Source of the DNA: a bacterium
Lineage (GTDB): Bacteria > ARS69
DNA length: 38,995 nt
Assembly: GCA_025774805.1 (NCBI GenBank)
Contig: JALGZR010000053.1
Location: 1-38,995, forward strand
Direction of reading: 5' to 3'
A program made the position numbers and the translations under genes. The notes under the pieces were generated by a model, which ran no database searches, was not told the origin of the DNA, and saw only the letters and a list, made by a program, of their open reading frames with translations. Positions 8,642-16,181 of this stretch are shown here, piece after piece (position 1 is the first letter of the stretch; each line of letters begins with the position of its first letter).

Positions 8642-10081
8642 GTGCCGGAAGCCGATCGCCCGAGACACCTCACCCGTTTCCGAAGTCCGCCGATGCCGAT
8701 CTCGTTCCGGAATCGAGCTCCTCTGCCTCCGCCCGGCCGGCGGAGCGGCCGGGAACGACGCGCCTCCCGTCTGCTGACCGCGGCCGTCGCACTGCTCGGG
8801 CTCGTCCTGGGCATCGCGTTCTCCCGCTCGGGGGGGGACTCTCCCGGGTCCCCCGACCCGATTCTCGACACCCATCGTCCGAGCGCGGGTTCGATAGTGG
8901 CGTGTCTGCTGGACCCGATCGAGATCGCTCGCCTGCCGTGTGCCTCCGCTCTGCTGATCGAGCCCGAGACGGGCGATGTGCTCTACGAGCAGAACGCCGA
9001 CGCGAAGCGATCCCCCGCTTCGCTCGTCAAGATGATGGTCGAGCTCCTCGTCTTCCGGGATCTCGAGTCGGGTCAGGTCTCCCTGGCGGACTCCGTCGTG
9101 ACGTCCGCGAACGCGTCGACGATGGGCGGTTCCCAGGTGTTTCTCAAACACGGGGAGAAGCAGACGATCGAATCCCTGCTCGACGCGATCGCGATCGCCT
9201 CGGCGAACGACGCCGCGATGGCGATCGCCGAGCATCTGGCGGGGAGCGAGACGGCCTTCGTGGAGCGGATGAATGAAGAGGCCACCCGTCTGGGGTGCAG
9301 GAACACCCGGTTCGCGAACGTGCACGGGCTCGATCTGTGGGGGAAACCGAAGAACGTCTCCACGGCCCGGGATATCGCGACGATCGCCCGGGCGCTCCTC
9401 GAGTATCCGCGGACGATCGCGCTCAGCTCGACGTGGCGAAAGCCCTTCCGGGGCGGGGAGTTCTGGCTCGACAACACGAACAAGCTCCTGCGCCGATGGG
9501 GCGGGTGCGACGGGCTCGACGGGCTCAAGACCGGTTTCACACCCCGGGCCGGGGGATGCCTCTGCGGGACGGCGGTGCGCGACGGCGTCCGCCTCGTCTC
9601 GGTGATCATGGGGGCCCGGCCGGGAAAGCCGCGCTTCTTCCTCACGCGGGATCTGCTCGACTCGGGGTACGCGGAGCGTCCCCGCTGGATTCGAGTCGTC
9701 GACGCGGGCGGGGAGATGCGCCTCCTCGAGCCCGTCGCGGCCACCTCGGCGCCGCGCGCCGGAAGCGTCTCCGTCGCGGGGAAGCCGCCCGGCGGGCCAC
9801 TCGCCCATGCCGGGGCGGAGGTCCGCGTCCTGCTCGAGGCGGATCGGGCCGACGACTTCTCATGGCGGCTGAGCCCTCCCCCGGAGCTCGAGACTCCGAT
9901 CCGGGCGGGAGACGCCCTCGGCACCCTGGAATGCCGGCACGAGGGCCGGATCTTCGCCCGGGTGCCCGCCCGGGCGGCGGTGCGCCTCGACTCCGCGCCC
10001 CCGAGCGCCTCTCCGCTTCTCCCCGCCGAATCCCCCCGGCCTCTTCGCGGCTCTCTCGCCTCCCGGTCCGAAACCCGGTAA
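8642..10081 (+). CDS. dacA: D-alanyl-D-alanine carboxypeptidase (PBP5/DacA family, peptidase S11)
   Basis: A 479-residue penicillin-binding protein that trims the terminal D-Ala of peptidoglycan stem peptides outside the cytoplasmic membrane. All three active-site motifs are present: SLVK (S127 nucleophile, K130), SAN (187-189) and KTG (296-298). A single hydrophobic segment at residues 43-60 is a signal anchor. The part beyond about residue 340 is the usual beta-rich PBP5-like C-terminal domain, but no amphipathic C-terminal anchor helix is visible. The start is uncertain: GTG 8642 has AAGGAG only one base away, and ATG 8693 (17 residues shorter) has no good ribosome site. The function assignment is strong; the exact dac subtype is not. 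Confidence 0.88.
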   Translation: MPEADRPRHLTRFRSPPMPISFRNRAPLPPPGRRSGRERRASRLLTAAVALLGLVLGIAFSRSGGDSPGSPDPILDTHRPSAGSIVACLLDPIEIARLPCASALLIEPETGDVLYEQNADAKRSPASLVKMMVELLVFRDLESGQVSLADSVVTSANASTMGGSQVFLKHGEKQTIESLLDAIAIASANDAAMAIAEHLAGSETAFVERMNEEATRLGCRNTRFANVHGLDLWGKPKNVSTARDIATIARALLEYPRTIALSSTWRKPFRGGEFWLDNTNKLLRRWGGCDGLDGLKTGFTPRAGGCLCGTAVRDGVRLVSVIMGARPGKPRFFLTRDLLDSGYAERPRWIRVVDAGGEMRLLEPVAATSAPRAGSVSVAGKPPGGPLAHAGAEVRVLLEADRADDFSWRLSPPPELETPIRAGDALGTLECRHEGRIFARVPARAAVRLDSAPPSASPLLPAESPRPLRGSLASRSETR

Positions 10082-10184
10082 TCTGATGGGTCCGTGCCGC
10101 CGGGACCCGTGCTTCCCGGCGGGCGGCTCTCACGCGACCTCCGATCTCTCCGAAGGAGACCGGCAGCGTGACCCGAGGTGCGCC

Positions 10185-11522
10185 GTGACCCCATCCTTGC
10201 CCGGCCCATCGGCCTCCCTCTCCGGCATTCGGATCGTGCCCGACATGCCGATCTGCCAGCAGGACCTCCCACTGGACTGGTACCAGAAGGAGTTCCAGCC
10301 CTACGCCGAGGAGTACCTCGCGCTTCCCGACCGGCTTCCGGAGACGGTGTTGCCCTGGATGGATCGGTACATCCACCCCGCGCTCGATCACTTCGGCCCG
10401 TCGATCATGCTGCTGGCCCACTACTACATGGGCGGCGAGATCGTGAAGCTCGTGGAGCGGTACGGGGGGCGCATCGGGGACTCCTACGAGCTGGCCCTCC
10501 AGACCCGGGAGCGGCCGGAGGTCACCGTGTTCGTGGAGTCCGCGGTGCACTTCATGGCCGAGGCGATCGCCATTCTCGCAGGCGAGCACCAGGACGTCTG
10601 GATCACGAATCCGAGGTCGGGCTGCACCATGGAGATGATGGCGAAGGAGCACATGGTCGAGCCCGTGTTCGAAGATCTTCGGGCGCGCTACGGCGACGAC
10701 CTGCTCGTCGTCGCCTACATGAACACGTCCGGCCGGGTCAAGGCGCTGGCCGGCAAGACGGGCGGATCCGTGTGCACGAGCTCCAACGCCAAGTCCGTCG
10801 TCTCGTGGGCGCTCGGCGAGGGGAAGAGGATCTTCTTCGTGCCCGACCGCCATCTCGGCGAAGTCGTCGCGGGATGGGTCGGGATCGGCGCCGACGAACG
10901 GTTCATCTGGGGTGAAGAGCCGGGCACGCGACCGAGCCTCGCCGACCTCTCCGCCCGGGAACGGGAGCGGTTGGACGGCGCGAAGATGATCCTCTGGGGC
11001 AGCTACTGCGGCGTTCACACCGTCTTCACGCCGGAGCACGTCGAATACTGGCGGAGCCGGGGCTACCGTGTGCTCGTTCACCCCGAGTGCCCGACCTCCG
11101 TCGTCGCGCTTGCCGACGGGGCGGGCTCGACCAAGTTTCTCTGGAACGAGATCCGGGAGGCGAAGCGGGGGGATCGACTGGCCATCGGCACCGAGGGACA
11201 CTTCGTGCGGAACGCGGCGGAGCAGGCGGAGCTGCGCGGCGTCGAGATCGTGAACCTGGCCGACATTCCCGATCCCGGCTTCGGCGAGATGGGCTGCGGG
11301 TGCGCCACCATGTCGCGCAACGATCCGCCTCACCTCGTCGCCATCCTCGACCTGCTCCGGCGGGGGAGTCCTCCCGATCTGAATCGGGTCCTTCCCGGGG
11401 ACGTCGTGAACGAGACGACCGGAAGCCGGGACCGGCTCACGGAGGAGGGAAGGACCGAGATCGTGCGGGACGCGCGAATGTCGCTGGAACGGATGATCGA
11501 GGTCGTGTCCCGCAGCGGCTGA
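10185..11522 (+). CDS. nadA: Quinolinate synthase NadA
   Basis: An Fe-S enzyme that condenses iminoaspartate with dihydroxyacetone phosphate to give quinolinate in de novo NAD synthesis. The protein is about 445 residues from GTG 10185, which has CGAGG upstream; ATG 10245 is an alternative, and an ATG at 10086 would add a non-conserved leader. Family segments visible are HYYMGGEI, YMNTSGRVKALAGKTGG, CTSSNAKSVV, GSYCGVH, HPECPTSVVALAD, GSTKFLWNEI, GTEGHFV and GCGCATM. The cysteines in CTSSNA, HPECP and the C-terminal CGC fit the three ligands of the NadA [4Fe-4S] cluster. No nadB or nadC lies in the window, so the gene is not in a visible NAD operon. Confidence 0.93.
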   Translation: MTPSLPGPSASLSGIRIVPDMPICQQDLPLDWYQKEFQPYAEEYLALPDRLPETVLPWMDRYIHPALDHFGPSIMLLAHYYMGGEIVKLVERYGGRIGDSYELALQTRERPEVTVFVESAVHFMAEAIAILAGEHQDVWITNPRSGCTMEMMAKEHMVEPVFEDLRARYGDDLLVVAYMNTSGRVKALAGKTGGSVCTSSNAKSVVSWALGEGKRIFFVPDRHLGEVVAGWVGIGADERFIWGEEPGTRPSLADLSARERERLDGAKMILWGSYCGVHTVFTPEHVEYWRSRGYRVLVHPECPTSVVALADGAGSTKFLWNEIREAKRGDRLAIGTEGHFVRNAAEQAELRGVEIVNLADIPDPGFGEMGCGCATMSRNDPPHLVAILDLLRRGSPPDLNRVLPGDVVNETTGSRDRLTEEGRTEIVRDARMSLERMIEVVSRSG

Positions 11523-11603
11523 CCGGTGGGCTCATCCCCGGGCCGGTGGCATCGGACCCGGTGCGAGGCCGGGGGAGGTCGGGTGAGAGACGCCCCCGCG
11601 GGA

Positions 11604-11632
11604 ACGGCCCCCCGGAGTTCCGGGAGGCCGTT
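11604..11632. terminator. Possible bidirectional terminator between nadA and the cold-shock gene
   Basis: A hairpin of about 12 pairs with one mismatch (arms from 11604 and to 11632, loop near AGTT) sits between convergent genes. The flanks are T-poor, so the call rests on position and stem only. Confidence 0.4.
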
Positions 11633-11684
11633 GCTGGTTCGACGAATCGAAGGGCTCCGACAGAGTGGTCCCGATTCGGTCCGT

Positions 11685-11885
11685 TCAGATCTTGACGACG
11701 TTGTTGGCCTGCGGACCCTTCGGGCCCTCGACGATCTCAAACTCGACGCGGTCTCCCTCGGAAAGAGTGCGGAAACCCTCGGCTTGGATCGCGGTGAAGT
11801 GGACGAACACGTCGTCGCCCGATTCGGGAGCGATGAAGCCGAAACCCTTCGAGTCGCTGAACCACTTGACTGTGCCTTGCGGCAT
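11685..11885 (-). CDS. cspA: Cold-shock protein, CspA family
   Basis: A 66-residue single-domain OB-fold RNA/DNA-binding protein, the normal size for the family. Both nucleic-acid-binding motifs are present: RNP1 KGFGFI and RNP2 VFVHF, with the standard start GTVKWF and the ending ANNVVKI. GGGGGA lies about 6 bases before the ATG. It is expected to act as an RNA chaperone that melts secondary structure, which matters in such a GC-rich genome. A promoter-like pair about 200 bases upstream implies a long untranslated leader, as in cold-regulated csp genes. It is transcribed toward nadA. Confidence 0.95.
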   Translation of the reverse strand: MPQGTVKWFSDSKGFGFIAPESGDDVFVHFTAIQAEGFRTLSEGDRVEFEIVEGPKGPQANNVVKI

Positions 11886-12085
11886 CTCGATTCCCCCATT
11901 ATTCCAGGGCTACGTCCGCTCCGGTCCCGCCGAAGAGGGGCCGGGTGGGAGGATTCTGTATCGAGGAGAGCCTTACGCTTCGAAAACAGAATGCCGCGAG
12001 AACCGCGACGCGAGGTATGCGAGGTTCCCACGGCCCGACTCGGAACGGTCGTCGTATCGAGGCATCGAGCTTTCCATCGCGGACG

Positions 12086-12115
12086 AGCATAAGGAGGCGG
12101 AAAGGCCGAAGTCAA
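12086..12115 (-). promoter_or_regulatory. Predicted sigma-70 promoter of the cold-shock gene, with a long leader
   Basis: On the minus strand TTGACT (12115-12110) and TATGCT (12091-12086) are separated by 18 bases. Transcription from about 12079 would give a ~190-base untranslated leader before the ATG at 11885. The gap 11886-12235 holds no other gene that I can support. Confidence 0.55.
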
Positions 12116-12235
12116 GCGGGTAGCGGGCCCCTCCCCGCTCGACTTCCCCCACTCGCGAGAACCGAGAGCGGTTGACCCGATCTCCCGGATGGCCGACCCT
12201 GGCCCGGACTGGCGGCACGAGGCGGAGAGAAGAGA

Positions 12236-13204
12236 ATGGTCGAGCTCGTCAACCGGTTGCGCTGGTCCACGACCCGCGCTCGAATGCTTCACGGCTGCGC
12301 GCGCCATTACTATCTTCGCTACTACCTCGCCTGGAACGGGTGGGAGTCGGAGGCCTCCTCCGCCACCCGTCTCGCGTACGCTCTCTCCAAGATGACCGAT
12401 CTTCCGTCGCTGGTGGGGGAGGTGGTCCACGACCTCATCGCGTCCCATCTCCGGACCCTGGAGGCTCCGGTGGAGATCACGCTCGATCCCCAGGAGGCGC
12501 TCCGGCGGATGCGCGGGGTCTGGGCCGACGCGCGACAGCACTGGGCGATGGGCGCGGAGTCACGGGTCGCTTCGCCCAAACGGCACCGACCGGTGGCGGA
12601 GATCTTCTACGGCGAAGAGAACCGAGATCCCGATCGGCTCCGAGTGCTGGCGAACCGCGCGCCGGAGTGCATCGAGGCCTTCCTGAGATCCGGTCTGCTG
12701 TCCCGACTGAGGGAAGCGCCGCGCGAGGATCTCCTCTGGCTGGATCCCGCGGGAGGAAGCTTCGACGAGAGAACCGTGTTGGAGATCGACGGCATCCCTG
12801 TGCACTGCGTACCCGACTTGGTGTGGCGCACGGACGGCGACGTGGAAGTCGTCGACTGGAAGACGGGAGTTCCCACCGTCTCCGACGGGGATCAGATCGC
12901 GGCATACGGTCTGTGGGCCGTCGGAAAGCTCGGGGCGGATCCGGAGCGGCTTCGAGGGCGTCTCGTCTATCTGGCCGAAGGCACGCGCGAGGAGCCGGTG
13001 CCGGTCGATCGGGAAGCGCTCGAGACGGCGGCTGCGACGATCCGATCCGACCTGCAGGAGATGGCCGATCTGTTGGCTCGGCCCGAGGAGAACCTCCCGC
13101 TGCCCATGGATCGCTTCCGGCGTCGCGACGAGCCCGCGGTCTGCGGGCGCTGCCATTACCGGGTCTTCTGCTGGCCCGACGGGGTGCCCGCTCCGCCACG
13201 TTGA
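12236..13204 (+). CDS. PD-(D/E)XK nuclease with AddB/Cas4-type Fe-S cysteines
   Basis: A 322-residue stand-alone nuclease-fold protein. The ATG at 12236 follows GGAGAGAAGAGA. Visible motifs in order: C21 near the N-terminus; GEVVHDLI (H65), matching the conserved GxxxH of RecB/AddB nuclease domains; VPDLVW (D194); VVDWKTG (D207, K209), the catalytic D...DxK; a QxxxY segment (Q220, Y224); and a C-terminal C303-x2-C306-x5-C312. One early plus three late cysteines is the [4Fe-4S] arrangement of AddB and Cas4 proteins. No helicase, cas gene or repeat array is nearby, so CRISPR adaptation is not supported. A DNA repair or processing exonuclease is the likeliest role. It is followed after 89 bases by the PEP synthase regulator. 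Confidence 0.82.
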   Translation: MVELVNRLRWSTTRARMLHGCARHYYLRYYLAWNGWESEASSATRLAYALSKMTDLPSLVGEVVHDLIASHLRTLEAPVEITLDPQEALRRMRGVWADARQHWAMGAESRVASPKRHRPVAEIFYGEENRDPDRLRVLANRAPECIEAFLRSGLLSRLREAPREDLLWLDPAGGSFDERTVLEIDGIPVHCVPDLVWRTDGDVEVVDWKTGVPTVSDGDQIAAYGLWAVGKLGADPERLRGRLVYLAEGTREEPVPVDREALETAAATIRSDLQEMADLLARPEENLPLPMDRFRRRDEPAVCGRCHYRVFCWPDGVPAPPR

Positions 13205-13293
13205 CCCCCGGGCGCGCTTCTGCTAACTTTCGCTGCCGCAGAAACTTGGAACGGCGATCCCCGCCCTCCGGGTCGCTCCCGCCGGATGACGCC

Positions 13294-14121
13294 ATGGGTG
13301 ACAAGGACCATCCCCACCTCTATTTCGTCTCCGACGGTCGCGGGGGAACGTGCGAGCGCCTGGTGAAGGCTGCCCTCGTTCAGTTCCGAGGCCAGGAGTA
13401 CCGGATCGTCTCCCGACCCAATGTCCGTACCTCGCGCCGCATCCGGTCCATCGTGAGCGAGGCGGCCGAGAAGCAGGGCATCATCTTCTACACGCTCGTC
13501 TCCGACGCGACGCGCCAGTCGATGAGCCGGTACGCGCGGGACGCGCTCGTCCCCACGGTCGATCTTCTCGGGCCCACGTTTCGCGCCCTCCATGACATTT
13601 TCCACGTTCAACCGCAGTTCGTACCCGGCCTCTTCTACGAGTCGGAGCGTGAGCACTTCGATCGCGTCGACGCGATCGACTACACGCTGACTCACGACGA
13701 CGGCCAGCGTCCCCACGAGCTGAAGGACGCGGACGTCATCCTGGTCGGCGTATCGCGGGCGTCCAAGAGCTCCACCTGCTTCTATCTGGCCTACGAGGGG
13801 GTCCGGGCGGCGAACGTGCCGCTCCTGCCGGACATCGAGCCGCCCCGGGAGCTCCTGGACATCGATCCGGGCAAGGTGATCGGACTCACGGTGAACGTGC
13901 TCCGCCTCCTCACGGTCCGGGAGTCGCGCGTCTCGAGCTTGCACCTGGGAACGATGCCCTCCTACCTCGACAAGCGGGCGGTGGCACGGGAGATCCTCCA
14001 CGCCAACCGTCTGATGGACCAGCACGGTTGGCGACGCATCGACGTCTCCTACATGGCGATCGAAGAGATCGGCAAGGAGGTCATGCGCCTGCGGAGCGGC
14101 GCCGAGGAGAAGGAGCTCTAG
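13294..14121 (+). CDS. ppsR: Phosphoenolpyruvate synthase regulatory protein (DUF299 family)
   Basis: A bifunctional kinase/pyrophosphorylase that switches PEP synthase or pyruvate phosphate dikinase off by ADP-dependent phosphorylation and on by phosphorolysis. The 275-residue length from ATG 13294 matches the family. It begins with HLYFVSDGRGGTCERLVKA, carries the P-loop-like motif GVSRASKS at about residues 152-159, and ends with the conserved VSYMAIEEIGKEVM helix. A longer in-frame extension upstream overlaps the nuclease gene and is not conserved-looking, so this start is preferred. The target dikinase or synthase gene is not in the window. Confidence 0.92.
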   Translation: MGDKDHPHLYFVSDGRGGTCERLVKAALVQFRGQEYRIVSRPNVRTSRRIRSIVSEAAEKQGIIFYTLVSDATRQSMSRYARDALVPTVDLLGPTFRALHDIFHVQPQFVPGLFYESEREHFDRVDAIDYTLTHDDGQRPHELKDADVILVGVSRASKSSTCFYLAYEGVRAANVPLLPDIEPPRELLDIDPGKVIGLTVNVLRLLTVRESRVSSLHLGTMPSYLDKRAVAREILHANRLMDQHGWRRIDVSYMAIEEIGKEVMRLRSGAEEKEL

Positions 14122-14136
14122 CCCGCATCGATCACC

Positions 14137-14217
14137 GCTCTCTGCTGCTGCGGCGGCTCGCCGCGTCCGGCTTCGTCGTCGCGGCGCTACCGGACCGCGA
14201 CGAGCCTGGTGAGCAAT
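14137..14217. repeat. Dispersed palindromic element, copy a
   Basis: This intergenic copy carries CTCTGCTGCTGCGG at its left, the core CCGGCTTCGTCGTCGCGGCG at 14167-14186, and the right end CGAGCCTGGTGAG at 14201-14213. The right end is the reverse complement of the CTCACCAGGCTC end seen in copies b and c. It lies between two convergent genes, so it may also affect transcript ends. Confidence 0.65.
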
Positions 14218-14230
14218 GCAGGCTACGGGG

Positions 14231-15982
14231 TCATTCGGGGGTCCGCCGCGGGTCCGGCTTAGGGCTCTCCTCGGTCGGTCCGTCGTCTCCGGCGCCCGCG
14301 TCGACCCCCCCGAGATACCCCAGGGCCCGTAGCCGCTCGTAGATCGCGGCGTCCTGCTCGGGGTCCCGCGGCGCCCCCGCCGCGGGCTCCGCCAGGTCGA
14401 GGGACGACTCGTCAATGGTCTTCACCTCGGCCGGCTGACGAAAGAGATCCACGAGAACGTCGCCGTCCATCTGCTCGAGCGCGGGCAGACCGTAGAGATG
14501 AAGCAGCGTCGGCGTGATGTCGAGGATCGAGGCCTTCGCCCGTGTCTCCCGGTGGGCGATCGAGGGCCCGGCCGCGATCAGGACTCCCATCCTCCGATGC
14601 TCCGGGAGCTGGCGGGTCAGGGGGCGGATGAACGTGTCCTCGAGCCACGCATCGCACAGCAGCCTTCGATCCGCCCGTACGAGGATCTCCGGAAGGGTGT
14701 CGACCCAAGGGCCCGGATAGATCTCCCGGGTCGCGACGACCTGCGTGAACACGGGCTTCCCGTCGCTCCGACTCCTCAACTCCGCGAGCGCGCCCATGAC
14801 GGAGCGGGTCACGGAGTCCCGTTCCGCGGGAGCCACGATCCCCTCCGGCTCGCGGCCGACCACGTTGAGCCGGATCCCCGCGAAGTTCCCTTCGGCCAGC
14901 TCGCAGTATGCGACCGTTCGACGCATGTCGATATGGCGCAGGTCGTCGCGGCGCTGGTCCCGGCGGACCTCGGCGAACGCCCGGTTCATGTCGACGCGTC
15001 GGTTGGTGACGCCGGAGCGAAGCGAGAGAAGGCCGAGGTGGGCGAGGCAGCGGTTCACGCTGAGCTTGTGGTAGTAGACGCCGAAGCCGTGATCGGACAG
15101 AAGGAGGATGTCGGTGTCGGGACCGGCGGCGCTGCGAATCCTCCCCAGTGCATCGTCGAGCAACTCGTGGTGCGCCGCTACGGCATCGGCCAGGTCCCCC
15201 CGGTAGGCCCGGTGGGAGAGCACGTCGAGACTCTTGTAGACCACCATCAGGAGATCCCAGTCGGACCGCTCGACCAGGGCGCAGACGAGATCCGTCTTCA
15301 GATCGTGGTTCGTGCGGAGGATCTCGGGGGACGGCTCCCGATCCCGCTCGCGCCACACGTCGAGCGCGGGAACGAATCCCGTTCTGCGGAGGCGGTCCGC
15401 CAGCGCCGGGGGATGCGTGTAGACGGCATCGCGAGGCGAGAGCATCCCCGCGATCATGACTCCGTCGATCGGCTCCGGAGGATACGTGACCGGAACGCCG
15501 ACGATGTGGGTCCGCCGGCCGAGGTGGTTCAGAATCCGCCAGATCGGTGCGGCCCGATTGTCCCGCGAGCTGATCAGGGTGAGGTCGTACGAGTTCGTCT
15601 CCTGGCCGAAGAATCCGAGGACCCCGGTCTTGCCCGGCCCCTTTCCGGTGACCGCGGACACCCAGGCCGCCGAGGAGATCGGGATCATCGTCGACTCGAG
15701 CCGAAGGCTCACGCCCTCCTCGATCAACGCCCGCACGTGAGGGAGTCGCCCTTCCTCTATCATGGGGTCGATCATGTTGTACGTCGCCCCGTCCCAGCCG
15801 ACGACGATCACGCGGCGGTCCGGCGAGCGGGGCGGTCCGAGAAACGGGGCGACGGCCTCCACGATCCCGGAAGGGGAAGACGCGTCCGCGGCGATCGACG
15901 GACGCGAACCGCCCGGGAGGAGGAGCGCCCCGCCGACCAGCGCCCCGGCCGCGGCCCGGCTCATCCCTTTACCGGGCCTCAT
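14231..15982 (-). CDS. Type I phosphodiesterase/nucleotide pyrophosphatase-like protein, exported
   Basis: A 583-residue protein of the alkaline phosphatase superfamily. GGGAGAG precedes the ATG at 15982. The N-terminus has a positively charged start and a short hydrophobic stretch resembling an export signal. Family features: VIVVGWDGATYNMID (first metal site), PISSAAWVS at the nucleophile position (Ser/Thr), a central LLMVVYKSLDVLSHR segment, and LLLSDHGFGVYY with the DHG metal ligands. It continues with a long C-terminal part ending in a low-complexity, proline-rich tail. Proteins of this kind hydrolyse phosphodiester or phosphonate bonds; the substrate cannot be read from sequence. The next minus-strand gene lies beyond a 200-base gap containing a 20-bp palindrome. 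Confidence 0.8.
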   Translation of the reverse strand: MRPGKGMSRAAAGALVGGALLLPGGSRPSIAADASSPSGIVEAVAPFLGPPRSPDRRVIVVGWDGATYNMIDPMIEEGRLPHVRALIEEGVSLRLESTMIPISSAAWVSAVTGKGPGKTGVLGFFGQETNSYDLTLISSRDNRAAPIWRILNHLGRRTHIVGVPVTYPPEPIDGVMIAGMLSPRDAVYTHPPALADRLRRTGFVPALDVWRERDREPSPEILRTNHDLKTDLVCALVERSDWDLLMVVYKSLDVLSHRAYRGDLADAVAAHHELLDDALGRIRSAAGPDTDILLLSDHGFGVYYHKLSVNRCLAHLGLLSLRSGVTNRRVDMNRAFAEVRRDQRRDDLRHIDMRRTVAYCELAEGNFAGIRLNVVGREPEGIVAPAERDSVTRSVMGALAELRSRSDGKPVFTQVVATREIYPGPWVDTLPEILVRADRRLLCDAWLEDTFIRPLTRQLPEHRRMGVLIAAGPSIAHRETRAKASILDITPTLLHLYGLPALEQMDGDVLVDLFRQPAEVKTIDESSLDLAEPAAGAPRDPEQDAAIYERLRALGYLGGVDAGAGDDGPTEESPKPDPRRTPE

Positions 15983-16120
15983 GAGAGCTCTCCCGGTCGG
16001 CGTTGGTGGATCGTGCCTCGGACATCGCGATTCTTGCGGGGAAGGGGCGGATCGGGACGTTCCGGGGAGGGGGACACACTCGTCTCATGATAGGGGATCG
16101 AACGGGGTGAAGCCAGTCGG

Positions 16121-16170
16121 CATATCTCACCAGGCTCTGCCGCAGCCGCAGCAGAGCCTGGTGAGATATG
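16121..16170. repeat. Dispersed palindromic element, copy b: perfect 20-bp inverted repeat
   Basis: Positions 16121-16140 and 16151-16170 are exact reverse complements around a 10-base spacer. The outer arms contain CTCACCAGGCTCTGC and its complement. It begins 12 bases beyond the stop of the minus-strand methyltransferase-like gene, where it could act as a strong 3' hairpin without a U tract. It is the most symmetrical member of the family. Confidence 0.8.
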
Positions 16171-16181
16171 TCGGCGAGGGT

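Noticed and set aside
12236-13204. cas4
   Set aside because: The motifs fit the Cas4/AddB fold, but no cas gene or CRISPR repeat exists in the window.
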